Source: Chryseobacterium wanjuense (lineage in GTDB: Bacteria; Bacteroidota; Bacteroidia; Flavobacteriales; Weeksellaceae). From it: a DNA stretch of 64,000 bases. The stretch lies in contig NZ_FOIU01000002.1 of the NCBI RefSeq assembly GCF_900111495.1, forward strand, positions 496,001-560,000, written 5' to 3'. Under the pieces are notes generated by a model that searched no databases, had not been told where the DNA came from, and worked only from the letters and a program-made list of their open reading frames with translations. This document shows positions 25,399-34,272 of the stretch, piece by piece; position 1 is the first letter of the stretch; every line of letters starts with the position of its first letter. The translations under genes were made by a program, and so were the position numbers.

Positions 25399-25506
25399 AT
25401 GCTTCGACTCTGCTCGGCATGACATTGTGAAAAACAGTCTGTTTTATTATTCATTAAGATAAGGCGAATAGTATTAGAGATGTCATGCTGGGCGGAGTCG
25501 AAGCAT
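25399..25506. repeat. Long inverted repeat (27-bp arms)
   Basis: Arms 25399-25425 and 25480-25506 begin ATGCTTCGACT and end AGTCGAAGCAT, separated by 54 nt. Of 27 pairs, 24 are Watson-Crick; the other three are G:T, which would be G:U in a plus-strand transcript. The inner edge AGTATTAGAGATGTCATGCT is shared with the copy at 38690-38794. Confidence 0.85.
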
Positions 25507-25587
25507 ATTTTTTTAATAAATTCACGATTCACAATTAACAATTCACTTCAATTCTTCAAATAAATTCAATAATACGCACAAAGTATT

Positions 25588-25617
25588 TTGTAAATCATTC
25601 AGAAACAATTAAATTTG
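25588..25617 (+). promoter_or_regulatory. Promoter for the TPR-ribH unit
   Basis: TTG at 25588-25590 (within TTTTG), a 19-nt spacer and TAAATTTG at 25610-25617 match both Bacteroidetes promoter elements. The ATG follows 21 nt later. Confidence 0.7.
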
Positions 25618-25638
25618 CAGTTCAATTTTTAAGAATTT

Positions 25639-26346
25639 ATGGCAAAACTTACAAAGAATGCTCACAATGAGCAAGAAGGTAAAGAAACAGTGGAGTTTTT
25701 TAAAGATCTTGACAGAGAGGCTTTAAACACAGAAAGATTCCTTGAAAGATATTCAAAACCATTAGGTATTGTTTTTGGAGTACTTGTTTTAGGTGTTCTT
25801 GGTTTCTTTGGATACAAACAATTCGTTGTGGCTCCTAAAAATGCTGAAGCTGTAAAAAGTTTCCTTGCTGCTCAGAAAAATCTTGCTGATGGTAAAGATA
25901 AAGAAGCTCTGGGAGGGAAATCTGCTGCAAATCCTGGGTTCTTGGGAACTTACAATGAATATTCTGGAACGAATATCGGTAAACTTTCTGCTTATAATGC
26001 AGGAATATTGAAATTCAAAGAAGGAAAATTCCAGGAAGCTTATGATCTTCTTGACAAATTTTCTTCTGACAACAAGACGATGATGGCGATGAAATACGGA
26101 GCTATGGCAGATGCACAATCAGGTCTTAATAAAAATGATGACGCTTTACAATTATTAGACAAAGCTACATCTGCTTCTGATGATCCTTACACCATGTATT
26201 ATTTTACAAGAAAAGCAGGTATTCTGGCTTTAGGATTGAATAAAAAAGCAGAAGCTAAAAAATATTTCGCAACTATTGACGAAAAATATCAGGACTACGA
26301 CAACGGAATGTCTGATTCTTATATTGAAATGACTAAATATTACTAA
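25639..26346 (+). CDS. Membrane-anchored TPR-type protein
   Basis: 235 residues: a short cytoplasmic N-terminus, one membrane helix (about 42-63, LGIVFGVLVLGVLGFFGYKQF) and a periplasmic helical region with TPR-like pairs (AYNAGILKFKEGKFQEAYDLLDKF; GLNKKAEAKKYFATI). The arrangement resembles the YfgM-like chaperone-associated family, but length and detail differ. It is 3 bp upstream of ribH in an order that recurs in Bacteroidota. Function is inferred only at the level of periplasmic protein-protein interaction. Confidence 0.8.
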   Translation: MAKLTKNAHNEQEGKETVEFFKDLDREALNTERFLERYSKPLGIVFGVLVLGVLGFFGYKQFVVAPKNAEAVKSFLAAQKNLADGKDKEALGGKSAANPGFLGTYNEYSGTNIGKLSAYNAGILKFKEGKFQEAYDLLDKFSSDNKTMMAMKYGAMADAQSGLNKNDDALQLLDKATSASDDPYTMYYFTRKAGILALGLNKKAEAKKYFATIDEKYQDYDNGMSDSYIEMTKYY

Positions 26347-26349
26347 ATA

Positions 26350-26868
26350 ATGGCAACAGTTAATCTTTCCGATTACAAGCCACTTAATATAACCAATGCC
26401 GATGAGTTTTCTATCGGCATTGTTTTTTCTGAGTGGAATGATTTTGTAACCTACAATCTTCGTGATGCAGCTCTGGAAATCCTTCAAAAAGAAGGAATAA
26501 AATCTGAAAACATCAAACTTTTTCCGGTTCCGGGTGCTTTTGAACTCAACTACGCAAGCATGCAGCTTTGCAAAGAAAGAAAATATGACGCGATCATTGC
26601 GATCGGATGCGTTATCCGCGGGGAAACTCCACATTTCGACTATGTGTGTTCGGCCGTGGCTCAGGGAATCAAAGATTGTAATATTCTTACGGATACCCCT
26701 ACCATTTTCTGTGTACTGACAGACGATACAAAAGAGCAATCTATCGAAAGAAGCGGCGGAGACCTGGGAAATAAAGGTGTTGAAGCAGCAGTAACGGCTT
26801 TAAGAATGATCGATTTCAGGAAAAATCTTTCCAGCAAGAAAGGAAATATTGGTTTTGGACATTCTTAA
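26350..26868 (+). CDS. ribH: 6,7-dimethyl-8-ribityllumazine synthase
   Basis: Penultimate step of riboflavin synthesis: condenses ARP with DHBP to give lumazine. The 172 residues include the FSEWNDF substrate loop, VPGAFELNYA, and the catalytic-region IAIGCVIRGETPHFDYV with the conserved His. The family assembles as pentamers or 60-mers. It sits 3 bp after the TPR gene, with no other rib genes nearby. A terminator follows. Confidence 0.96.
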   Translation: MATVNLSDYKPLNITNADEFSIGIVFSEWNDFVTYNLRDAALEILQKEGIKSENIKLFPVPGAFELNYASMQLCKERKYDAIIAIGCVIRGETPHFDYVCSAVAQGIKDCNILTDTPTIFCVLTDDTKEQSIERSGGDLGNKGVEAAVTALRMIDFRKNLSSKKGNIGFGHS

Positions 26869-26899
26869 TTTTAACAGTTTTTATAAAATTTAAAATATG

Positions 26900-26925
26900 A
26901 AGGGCTATTTTTATAGCTCTTTTTT
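26900..26925 (+). terminator. Terminator after ribH
   Basis: AGGGCTAT-TTTT-ATAGCTCT hairpin (one G:U pair) followed by TTTTT. Confidence 0.75.
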
Positions 26926-27055
26926 CATTTAAAATAGCAGGTTATATGATTATTTTTTCGAAATATGGATTTTTTAATAATATTTTAAATATTTATAAAG
27001 TTTCTAATTAATATCCAATTTTAAGATTTTATACGGAAAAATTATATACATTAAC

Positions 27056-27063
27056 TAAATTTG
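27056..27063 (+). promoter_or_regulatory. Candidate -7 box
   Basis: TAAATTTG, 26 nt before ATG 27090. No TTG at the -33 distance. Confidence 0.45.
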
Positions 27064-27089
27064 TAAGAATTATATTTTAATCATTACAA

Positions 27090-29174
27090 ATGTTTTTGCA
27101 AAAAATAAAACCCTTTTTATATCTGGGCGTTTTTTATCTTATCATATCGTTGATCGTAAGAATTATTTTCTTCTTTCATCCCATTACTACAACGAGCTTC
27201 GGTTTTTTTGAAATAATAAAAATCTTATTGATCGGGATAGTCAATGATTCTTTTGTATTCGTTTTAACATGCCCGTTTTTAGCGCTTTATTTTTTGTTTT
27301 TATCCGATTCAAAATACCAAAAGCCTTACGGTCATATCATTTTGGGAGTATTGATGCTTCTTTTTTTATACATCCTTCTCATTCCCAATAATATTTTCAA
27401 GCAATACGGAGGTTCGATCGCGGAGATCGCATTAGCTTTTATAGGATTAAAAATCATTTTCTTCGGACTTATGCTTTTCCTACCGGAAAAACGTATAAAA
27501 ATCAGGAACACACTATATTTTATTACCGTTTTTCTCTATGTTTTATTAATAGTTTTCAATGCGGTAAGTGAATATTTCTTTTATAACGAATTTGGTTTAA
27601 GATATAATTTTATTGCGGTAGATTATCTTATCTACACCAACGAGGTGATCGGCAACATTATGGAAAGTTATCCGGTGGTTCCTTTATTTCTCGGGATTTT
27701 TGCCGTTGCAATTCTGATTACCCTTTTCATATATAGAAAAACAAAAAACGAACTTCAGGAACTTCCGAATCTGAAACAAAAACTGATTTTGCTGGGTTCT
27801 TTTGTCGCACTGGTCGGAATAAGTTTGTTAGGGTTAAATTTTACAACAAAGATTAAACCTGCTGACGTTTTTGAAGAGGAAATCCAGGCGAATGGCCTTC
27901 CGAAATTTTATTGGGCATTTACTCATAATGAATTAGATTATTTTCAATTTTACCCTGAGATCAATGAAAAGCAGGCGGAAAGAAATTTCTTGAGTCAATT
28001 TTCAGAACCCAAGTTACAAAGAAGCATTACTTCAGATCAGCCTGAACTAAAGAAAAATGTAGTTTTAATTTCCATTGAAAGCTTATCTGCAGATTTTTTA
28101 CAGCATTACGGAAACAAACAAAACCTGACACCTTTCCTTGACAGTTTAGCAGATCAATCATTGATGTTTACCAATCTTTACGCAACCGGGAACAGAACCG
28201 TTCGCGGTCTTGAAGCTTTGACGCTCTGCATTCCGCCAACGGCCGGAGAAAGTATTATTAAAAGAGAAAACAATAAAAATAAATTCACGACGGGAAGTGT
28301 TTTTAAATCTAAAGGTTATGACGTGAAATTTTTGTACGGCGGCTATAGCTATTTCGACAATATGCAGGATTTCTTTGCAGGAAATGGCTATGGAATTGTA
28401 GACAGAAATAATTTTAAACCCGAAGAAATCACTTTCGCGAATGTTTGGGGTGTTTCCGATGAAGACATGGCTAAAAAAGCGATCCAGACGATGAATGCAG
28501 AAGCAAAATCCGGAAAACCGTTTTTTAACCATTGGATGACGGTTTCCAATCACCGTCCTTTTACCTATCCTGAAGGAAGAGTCGATATTCCCGGAAATGC
28601 AAAATCCCGTGAAGGTGGCGTAAAATATACCGATTATTCATTGCGAAAGTTTTTTGAAATGGCTAAAAAACAGGACTGGTATAAAAATACCGTGTTTATC
28701 ATCATTGCCGATCATTGTGCTTCAAGCGCAGGAGATACGGAACTTCCTATGGATAAATACAGAATTCCTGCAATGATTTTTTCAGAAGGGTTTATCAAAC
28801 CTCAGAAATTTACGAAGACAATGTCGCAGATCGATGTGATGCCTACTCTTTTTGGATTGCTGAATTTTAATTATCAATCAAAATTTTTAGGACAGGATAT
28901 ATTTAAAAAAGAATTCCAGCCGAAAGCTTACGTTGCAACTTATGAAGACTTGGGATTCATAAAGGATAACTATTTAACGATTATCTCACCAGTAAGAAAA
29001 GTAAAGCAATATGTTTTAACACAACAAAAAAATATGCAGGCTCCCGATTTCAATATTTATTTTGATGAAACAAATGTCCCCGCCCCTAATCAGAATAAGA
29101 AGCTGGTTGAAGAAACAATTTCAGCGTACCAGTCAACATCTTATTGGTTGAAAAAAAATCAGCTCAATCGTTAA
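27090..29174 (+). CDS. LTA synthase-family phosphatase-superfamily membrane enzyme
   Basis: 694 residues: five or six N-terminal membrane helices (about 1-260) and a periplasmic alkaline-phosphatase/sulfatase-fold domain (about 320-640). Catalytic and metal residues are visible: Glu330 in SIESLSADF, nucleophile Thr370 in NRTVRGLEAL, Asp541-His542 in IADHCASS, and His in SNHRPFT. Gram-negative members are likely phosphoglycerol, phosphoethanolamine or related headgroup transferases rather than lipoteichoic acid synthases; the substrate here is unknown. Monocistronic as far as visible. Confidence 0.88.
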   Translation: MFLQKIKPFLYLGVFYLIISLIVRIIFFFHPITTTSFGFFEIIKILLIGIVNDSFVFVLTCPFLALYFLFLSDSKYQKPYGHIILGVLMLLFLYILLIPNNIFKQYGGSIAEIALAFIGLKIIFFGLMLFLPEKRIKIRNTLYFITVFLYVLLIVFNAVSEYFFYNEFGLRYNFIAVDYLIYTNEVIGNIMESYPVVPLFLGIFAVAILITLFIYRKTKNELQELPNLKQKLILLGSFVALVGISLLGLNFTTKIKPADVFEEEIQANGLPKFYWAFTHNELDYFQFYPEINEKQAERNFLSQFSEPKLQRSITSDQPELKKNVVLISIESLSADFLQHYGNKQNLTPFLDSLADQSLMFTNLYATGNRTVRGLEALTLCIPPTAGESIIKRENNKNKFTTGSVFKSKGYDVKFLYGGYSYFDNMQDFFAGNGYGIVDRNNFKPEEITFANVWGVSDEDMAKKAIQTMNAEAKSGKPFFNHWMTVSNHRPFTYPEGRVDIPGNAKSREGGVKYTDYSLRKFFEMAKKQDWYKNTVFIIIADHCASSAGDTELPMDKYRIPAMIFSEGFIKPQKFTKTMSQIDVMPTLFGLLNFNYQSKFLGQDIFKKEFQPKAYVATYEDLGFIKDNYLTIISPVRKVKQYVLTQQKNMQAPDFNIYFDETNVPAPNQNKKLVEETISAYQSTSYWLKKNQLNR

Positions 29175-29249
29175 TAATTGTAAAATATTCCTTCCATTCA
29201 TAGAAAGTAAACATTAAATTTTTAAATTTACATACAAAAATTACAAACT

Positions 29250-30098
29250 ATGAAATGGACAGACGACAGAGGTGGTAATGTAGAAGACAGACGCGGACTT
29301 GGCGGCGGAGCCGTTGTAGGAGGCGGATTGGGAACTCTTATTATTGCTGCAATTATATTTTTCCTTGGAGGAGATCCTTCTTCAGTTTTATCTTCCGGAG
29401 GTTCCGGATCAGTAAATACCGAACAACGGGAACTGAATGAAAATGATAAAAAGATTGGGGAAATGGTAGACATGATGGGAAAATGGAACATCATTACCTG
29501 GGATCAGGTTTTCAAAGAGAACGGAATGACCTATACTCCTCCAAAAATTATTCTTTTTGAAAACACGACACAATCCGGATGCGGAACCGCACAATCTGCA
29601 ATGGGACCTTTTTACTGTCCTGCCGATCAGTCGGTTTATATGGATATGAGCTTTTTTAATGAACTACAATCAAGATTTGGAGCAAAGGTTACAGAATTTA
29701 CTGTTGCATATGTTTTGGCTCATGAAGTAGGCCATCATGTTCAAACTCTTTTAGGAACAACTCAAAAAGTGGATGCTTTAAGAAGAAGTGGCAGATATTC
29801 TGAAGAACAAATGAACAGAGTTTCTGTAGCAACAGAGTTACAGGCTGATTTTTATGCTGGATTATGGGCCAGAAGAACTGACAGTAGGGAACATATTTTA
29901 GAACCCGGAGATATCCAATCTGCAATAGATGCGGCCGAAGCGGTGGGAGACGATAATATCCAGAAAAGATCACAGGGGTATGTCAACCAGGAAAGCTTTA
30001 CACACGGATCTTCTGCGCAACGTAAAGAATGGTTTATGAAAGGCTATAACAGTGGAGATATCAGACAAGGTGATACTTTCAACCAGCTTTTAAAATAA
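29250..30098 (+). CDS. YpfJ/KPN_02809-family neutral zinc metalloprotease
   Basis: 282 residues. The N-terminus MKWTDDRGGNVEDRRG and the Gly-rich membrane segment (about 23-45) are family hallmarks. The zinc site is HEVGHH (158-163), followed by ELQADFYAGLWA carrying the third ligand. CGTAQSAMGPFYCP is also characteristic. The protease domain probably faces the periplasm, anchored in the inner membrane; substrates are unknown. It shares a bidirectional terminator with the convergent GLPGLI gene. Confidence 0.92.
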   Translation: MKWTDDRGGNVEDRRGLGGGAVVGGGLGTLIIAAIIFFLGGDPSSVLSSGGSGSVNTEQRELNENDKKIGEMVDMMGKWNIITWDQVFKENGMTYTPPKIILFENTTQSGCGTAQSAMGPFYCPADQSVYMDMSFFNELQSRFGAKVTEFTVAYVLAHEVGHHVQTLLGTTQKVDALRRSGRYSEEQMNRVSVATELQADFYAGLWARRTDSREHILEPGDIQSAIDAAEAVGDDNIQKRSQGYVNQESFTHGSSAQRKEWFMKGYNSGDIRQGDTFNQLLK

Positions 30099-30119
30099 AT
30101 TTTAAATAAGATAAAAATT

Positions 30120-30156
30120 AAAAACCCCTGAAGAAATCTTCAAGGGTTTTGTTTTA
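30120..30156. terminator. Bidirectional terminator
   Basis: AAAACCCCTGAAG and CTTCAAGGGTTTTG form a hairpin with A/T-runs on both sides, between the convergent protease and GLPGLI genes. Confidence 0.8.
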
Positions 30157-31017
30157 TTGCAATTCGATTGGATTACTGTTTCTTTTTGCTTCATCTTTTA
30201 TTCTCTCCTCCATTCTTTTTCTCATATCTGCCGGATTTTGGTTTCCGCCACCACCGCCTCTTGGAGCAGAGATTCCGCCTCCACCCATTACACGGGTTTG
30301 TCCGAATCCGCCTCCGCCTTGCGTCATGAACGACATCGGATCTTCCATGAATTTTTTCTGCTGCTTGGCAAAATCTGCTCTTTTTACTTTAATGGTATTT
30401 CCGAATTGATTCATCGAAGGAAAATCGGCAATCTTATAGTTTTTCATTAAATCAAAAGAATATTCTCCTTTATCATCTTCTACTTTTACGATAAGTCCGG
30501 GAAGTCCGCCAAATTTGTAAGGCCCGTCCTGATAAGGAAGATCTGTGGTAAACCATGCTGTCCATTTTCTTCCTCCGAAATCGGTTTCTGCTTTCTGAAC
30601 CTTATATTCACCGATTTTCATCGTTTCAGACGAAATTTTCCAGTTGATCGGTCGATCTTCTTCGTATGTATACACATCTCTTCCGATTCGGTCTTTAAAG
30701 AAAGTTTTCTGATTTTTTTTATCTTTTTCGATAGAATAATTAATATTCGATCTCAAACCTTCCATTTGTTCTCTATTAATACTTCCTCTTCCACCACCAC
30801 TCTGGAAGGCTTTCTGCATGATAGAATCTCTTTTTATCCTGTTTTCAGAATAGAAAACCGATTTTTCAGGAGAAATATCCAGGTATGCATTCTCTGTTTT
30901 AATATCACTCTTATTCGAAGCGTCGGGTTTCATAGTCACCTGATACACAAATCTATTGACCTGTGCAAAAGCGGTCTGCATGAATAATGCTAAAGCAATG
31001 ATGCCTAATTTTTTCAT
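30154..31017 (-). CDS. GLPGLI-family secreted protein (intact paralogue)
   Basis: Bacteroidota-specific exported family of unknown function, named for the GLPGLI motif, here FGGLPGLIVKVEDDKGEYSFDL. It has a signal peptide (to about residue 18, QTAFAQ), 287 residues, the WTAWFTTDLPYQDGPYKF block just before the motif, and a Gly-rich C-terminal region (GGGGFGQ... RGGGGGN) ending NPIELQ. It is downstream of a second GLPGLI gene on the same strand, 9 bp away if that gene's interrupted tail is counted. The two are clear tandem paralogues. Confidence 0.88.
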   Translation of the reverse strand: MKKLGIIALALFMQTAFAQVNRFVYQVTMKPDASNKSDIKTENAYLDISPEKSVFYSENRIKRDSIMQKAFQSGGGRGSINREQMEGLRSNINYSIEKDKKNQKTFFKDRIGRDVYTYEEDRPINWKISSETMKIGEYKVQKAETDFGGRKWTAWFTTDLPYQDGPYKFGGLPGLIVKVEDDKGEYSFDLMKNYKIADFPSMNQFGNTIKVKRADFAKQQKKFMEDPMSFMTQGGGGFGQTRVMGGGGISAPRGGGGGNQNPADMRKRMEERIKDEAKRNSNPIELQ

Positions 31018-31026
31018 TATATAATT

Positions 31027-31209
31027 TTATTTTAATTCAATTGGGTTTTGACTTCCACCGGTAAAAGGAATATTTTCTGCCCCAGAACTCTGCATCGGAA
31101 AATTATTTCCTCCCATTCCTTCCCTGTGCATTCCTCCACCGTGTCCGCCCCGCATTCCGCCCATGCTGCCGCCATTCATTCCTCCTCCATGTCTGCCGCC
31201 TGAAAAATT
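31027..31209 (-). other. In-frame continuation after a TAG codon in the upstream GLPGLI gene
   Basis: Reading on from the TAG at 31212-31210 in the same frame gives 60 codons with no stop until TAA at 31029-31027. The peptide is Gly/Met-rich (SGGRHGGGMNGGSMGG) and ends SQNPIELK, matching the Gly-rich region and NPIELQ end of the intact paralogue. The gap to the next gene's ATG is then 9 bp. This strongly suggests a gene interrupted by a nonsense codon, or a read-through product. Confidence 0.8.
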
Positions 31210-31962
31210 CTACATTTCAGGGCTTTTACTTCCGGCAATCGCTTTTCTGTTTTTATTAAATTCCAGTTCCAATGCCGCTTTGTCTCCGTTAAAATCTCTT
31301 CTTGTGCTTTGTTTCACATCAGACTTCATCGGTTCTTCAAAAGCATTCTGAATGGTGATTTTTTTAACAAGATCAAATTTGTAATCTCCTTTGTCATCTT
31401 CTAATTTTACGATAAGTCCCGGTAATCCGGAGAATTTATACGGTCCGTCGGAAATATTGATGTCTTTTGTAAACCAGGCCGTCCAGATTCTTCCTCCAAA
31501 ATTGGCAACGGCTTTTTGAGCAGGATACCCGTTTTGCTTTTCCGTCACATCAGATATTTCCCATTTCAAAGGTCTGTCTTCCTGATAATAAACTTGTTTT
31601 CCGCCTACTCTGTCATAATAATAAACCTTTTGTTCCGGAATATTTTTAGTGATAAAAAATTCAAAAAAAGTAGGTTCTGCATGTTTTCTCACCTCAGTTT
31701 TTGACAAATCTTTCTTATCTTTTTTACGTTCTTCTTTCTCTTCAGGTTTAAAAGAGGCAAAAAGAGAATCTTTAATTAATTTATTTTCACTGATGAAGAA
31801 AGATCTATTTCCTTTAACATCCAGGAAAGTTTTTTCTATCTTCATGCTCACCAGATTAATAGAATCCGGATTCACTGCAGTTTCATAAATATATCTCGTG
31901 GTCTGTCCATAGGACAATGACGCTAAAAACAACACAAAAAAACCAAGTAATTTTTGTCTCAT
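31210..31962 (-). CDS. GLPGLI-family secreted protein, truncated by TAG
   Basis: Paralogue of the next gene, 250 residues to the TAG codon. It has a signal peptide (to about residue 19, LSYGQ), RYIYETAVNPDS, a Lys/Glu-rich insertion (KPEEKEERKKDKKD), WTAWFTKDINISDGPYKF and FSGLPGLIVKLEDDKGDYKF. The conserved GLPGLI domain is complete, so the truncated form may still fold; what is lost is the Gly-rich tail and conserved end. The TAG could derive from a CAG by one transition, but this cannot be told from one genome. Confidence 0.85.
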   Translation of the reverse strand: MRQKLLGFFVLFLASLSYGQTTRYIYETAVNPDSINLVSMKIEKTFLDVKGNRSFFISENKLIKDSLFASFKPEEKEERKKDKKDLSKTEVRKHAEPTFFEFFITKNIPEQKVYYYDRVGGKQVYYQEDRPLKWEISDVTEKQNGYPAQKAVANFGGRIWTAWFTKDINISDGPYKFSGLPGLIVKLEDDKGDYKFDLVKKITIQNAFEEPMKSDVKQSTRRDFNGDKAALELEFNKNRKAIAGSKSPEM

Positions 31963-31995
31963 TATTAATTTTAATTATAGATGAAAAATAGCATT

Positions 31996-32003
31996 CAAAG
32001 TTA
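31996..32003 (-). promoter_or_regulatory. Candidate -7 box for the GLPGLI pair
   Basis: TAACTTTG on the minus strand, 33 nt before the ATG at 31962. No clear -33 box. Confidence 0.4.
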
Positions 32004-32116
32004 AATCAAAAACGCAATCTGCAGATTTTCAGAAAAAAGTTTATGTAATTTTAACATTAAATTTATCTTAAAAATAATGCTATTAAGAACAGAATCATTA
32101 AAATAGATATCTTCGA

Positions 32117-32148
32117 TTTGAGATTGCGGAAATTAGTTCGTATTTTTG
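32117..32148 (+). promoter_or_regulatory. Promoter of the sufABCD operon
   Basis: TTTG (32117-32120), a 20-nt spacer and TATTTTTG (32141-32148) are a full Bacteroidetes-type promoter 28 nt before the sufA ATG. No obvious Fe-S regulator (IscR/SufR-like) palindrome was recognised around it. Confidence 0.7.
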
Positions 32149-32176
32149 CACCATTAAATCATTCTAAATAAATACA

Positions 32177-32506
32177 ATGATAAAAGTATCAGATCAAGCA
32201 AAGGCAAAAGCCATCCAACTGATGACAGAGGAAGGCTTCAACCCTGCTGAAGATTATATAAGAGTGGGGGTGAAAAGCGGAGGATGCTCAGGTTTAGAAT
32301 ATGTTTTGAGATTTGACAACGAAAAAACAGACACTGATCAAATTTTTGAAGACAATAACATCAAAATTATTGTAGATAAAAAATCAATCCTCTATTTGGC
32401 AGGAACTACTCTTGAATTTTCAGGAGGTTTAAACGGAAAAGGATTTGTTTTCAACAATCCTAACGCATCCAGAACATGTGGGTGTGGTGAGAGTTTTTCT
32501 TTATAA
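32177..32506 (+). CDS. sufA: Fe-S cluster A-type carrier SufA/IscA family
   Basis: Cytoplasmic A-type carrier that accepts clusters from SufBCD and passes them to apo-proteins. The 109 residues carry the three invariant cysteines: Cys37 (GGCSG) and Cys101/Cys103 (TCGCGESF). First gene of the suf operon behind a good promoter. The 65-bp gap to sufB holds no gene. Confidence 0.93.
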   Translation: MIKVSDQAKAKAIQLMTEEGFNPAEDYIRVGVKSGGCSGLEYVLRFDNEKTDTDQIFEDNNIKIIVDKKSILYLAGTTLEFSGGLNGKGFVFNNPNASRTCGCGESFSL

Positions 32507-32571
32507 TTAGAAGTTAGGCCCAGAAGTTAAATAACACTGACATCTGAAGCTAACATCTAAAATCTAATAAA

Positions 32572-34020
32572 ATGAGTAAATATACTGAAGACGATCTAAG
32601 AGTCGATCTAGAAAATAAAAAATATGAATTCGGCTGGGAAACGAAAATCGACTATGAAGATTTCCCGACTGGTTTAAATGAAGATATCGTCCGAGCAATT
32701 TCCGCTAAAAAAGAGGAACCTGAATGGATGACAGAATGGCGTTTGGAATCTTTCAGAATCTGGTTGAAAATGGTGGAGCCTACTTGGGCAAACATCAAGT
32801 ATGAAAAACCGGATTTCCAGGCAATTAAATATTACGCAGCACCGAAAGCTAAGCCGGAATTAGAAAGCTTAGACGAAGTAGATCCTGAATTATTGGCAAC
32901 TTTTGCAAAATTAGGGATCAATATCGAGGAGCAAAAAAGACTTTCCGGAGTGGCTGTAGATATCGTAATAGACTCGGTTTCTGTAAAGACAACTTTTCAG
33001 GATACTTTAATGGAAAAAGGAATTATTTTCTGCTCTATTTCTGAGGCTATTAAAAATCACCCTGACTTGGTGAGAAAATATCTTGGAAAAGTAGTTCCGA
33101 GAGGAGATAACTTCTATGCAGCATTGAATTCCGCAGTATTTTCTGACGGAAGTTTCTGCTATATTCCGAAAGGGGTAAGATGCCCGATGGAATTATCAAC
33201 ATATTTCCGTATCAATCAAGCAGGAACAGGTCAGTTTGAAAGAACGCTTGTAATTGCAGATGAGGGAAGTTATGTTTCTTATCTTGAAGGTTGTACAGCG
33301 CCATCGAGAGACGAAAACCAGCTTCACGCGGCGGTTGTTGAGCTTATCGCTTTAGATAATGCTGAAATTAAATATTCAACCGTTCAGAACTGGTATCCCG
33401 GAAATGAAGAAGGAAAAGGTGGAGTTTTCAATTTCGTAACGAAAAGAGGACTTTGCGAAAGAAATGCAAAAATCTCCTGGACTCAGGTAGAAACAGGTTC
33501 TGCCGTAACTTGGAAGTATCCGTCTTGTATCTTAAAAGGTGACAATTCAATCGGTGAGTTTTACTCTATCGCCGTGACCAATAATCACCAATATGCTGAT
33601 ACAGGAACAAAAATGATCCATATCGGGAAAAATACGAAATCAACGATTATTTCTAAAGGTATTTCTGCAGGAAAATCTCAGAATTCGTACAGAGGTTTGG
33701 TAAAAGTAATGCCGACAGCAAAAGGTGCGAGAAACTTCTCTCAGTGCGACTCTTTACTGATGGGTAATGAATGTGGAGCACATACTTTCCCTTACATCGA
33801 AATCAAAGATCCTTCTGCACAACTGGAGCACGAAGCAACGACTTCAAAAATCGGGGAAGACCAGATTTTCTACTGCAACCAGAGAGGTATCGATACAGAA
33901 AGAGCAATCGCTTTGATCGTAAATGGTTTCAGCAAAGAGGTTTTGAATAAATTACCGATGGAATTTGCTATTGAAGCTCAGAAATTGTTGGAGATTTCTT
34001 TGGAAGGTTCTGTAGGATAA
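32572..34020 (+). CDS. sufB: Fe-S cluster scaffold subunit SufB
   Basis: Core scaffold of SufBC2D, where sulfur from SufS and iron are assembled. At 482 residues it is standard length. Typical segments include the N-terminal [19 protein letters not shown], the beta-helix region with [18 protein letters not shown], and [16 protein letters not shown] residues near the end ([10 protein letters not shown]), whose Cys/His are implicated in cluster assembly with SufD. The gap to sufC is 252 bp, unusually long inside an operon, and contains a hairpin repeat. Confidence 0.96.
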   Translation: MSKYTEDDLRVDLENKKYEFGWETKIDYEDFPTGLNEDIVRAISAKKEEPEWMTEWRLESFRIWLKMVEPTWANIKYEKPDFQAIKYYAAPKAKPELESLDEVDPELLATFAKLGINIEEQKRLSGVAVDIVIDSVSVKTTFQDTLMEKGIIFCSISEAIKNHPDLVRKYLGKVVPRGDNFYAALNSAVFSDGSFCYIPKGVRCPMELSTYFRINQAGTGQFERTLVIADEGSYVSYLEGCTAPSRDENQLHAAVVELIALDNAEIKYSTVQNWYPGNEEGKGGVFNFVTKRGLCERNAKISWTQVETGSAVTWKYPSCILKGDNSIGEFYSIAVTNNHQYADTGTKMIHIGKNTKSTIISKGISAGKSQNSYRGLVKVMPTAKGARNFSQCDSLLMGNECGAHTFPYIEIKDPSAQLEHEATTSKIGEDQIFYCNQRGIDTERAIALIVNGFSKEVLNKLPMEFAIEAQKLLEISLEGSVG

Positions 34021-34042
34021 GACTTCGCTCAGTCTGACCAGT

Positions 34043-34120
34043 TTTGCCATTCTGAATGAAGCAAAGCGGAGTGAAGAATCTAAATATAAAAAACAGATTT
34101 CTCCTTCGTCGAAATGACAA
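34043..34120 (+). repeat. Intra-operon hairpin repeat between sufB and sufC
   Basis: Begins TTTGCCATTCTGAATGAAGC, continues with GTGAAGAATCT, an AT-rich loop, AGATTTCTC and CGAAATGACAA; the ends pair imperfectly. It is nearly the same as the element between sufC and sufD, in the same orientation. Confidence 0.7.
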
Positions 34121-34259
34121 CAGAAAGAAAAAAGTACATTAAGATAGATCAGATTTTAATGTTTAAAAATAAAAAATAATATTTCATTCGCCAGCGTTGA
34201 TGCCTTTGTTAATTGTAGTTTAGTGTTACAAAGGATATACTCAAAGTTTGACCTTGCGA

Positions 34260-34267
34260 TAAATTTG
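34260..34267 (+). promoter_or_regulatory. Possible internal -7 box before sufC
   Basis: TAAATTTG ends 5 nt before the sufC ATG. No -33 element at the right distance, so it may be chance in AT-rich DNA. Confidence 0.2.
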
Positions 34268-34272
34268 AAAAT

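Noticed and set aside
25379..25638. The inverted repeat after apt as a CRISPR unit
   Set aside because: Only one palindrome with a non-repeated loop; no array of direct repeats and no cas genes in the window.
26230..26739. 169-codon open frame on the minus strand over the TPR gene and ribH
   Set aside because: Antisense shadow of two conserved genes; composition is not protein-like.
34260..34267. Strong independent promoter for sufC
   Set aside because: Only the -7-like octamer is present, expected by chance about every 1-2 kb in this AT-rich DNA; kept only as a low-confidence site.
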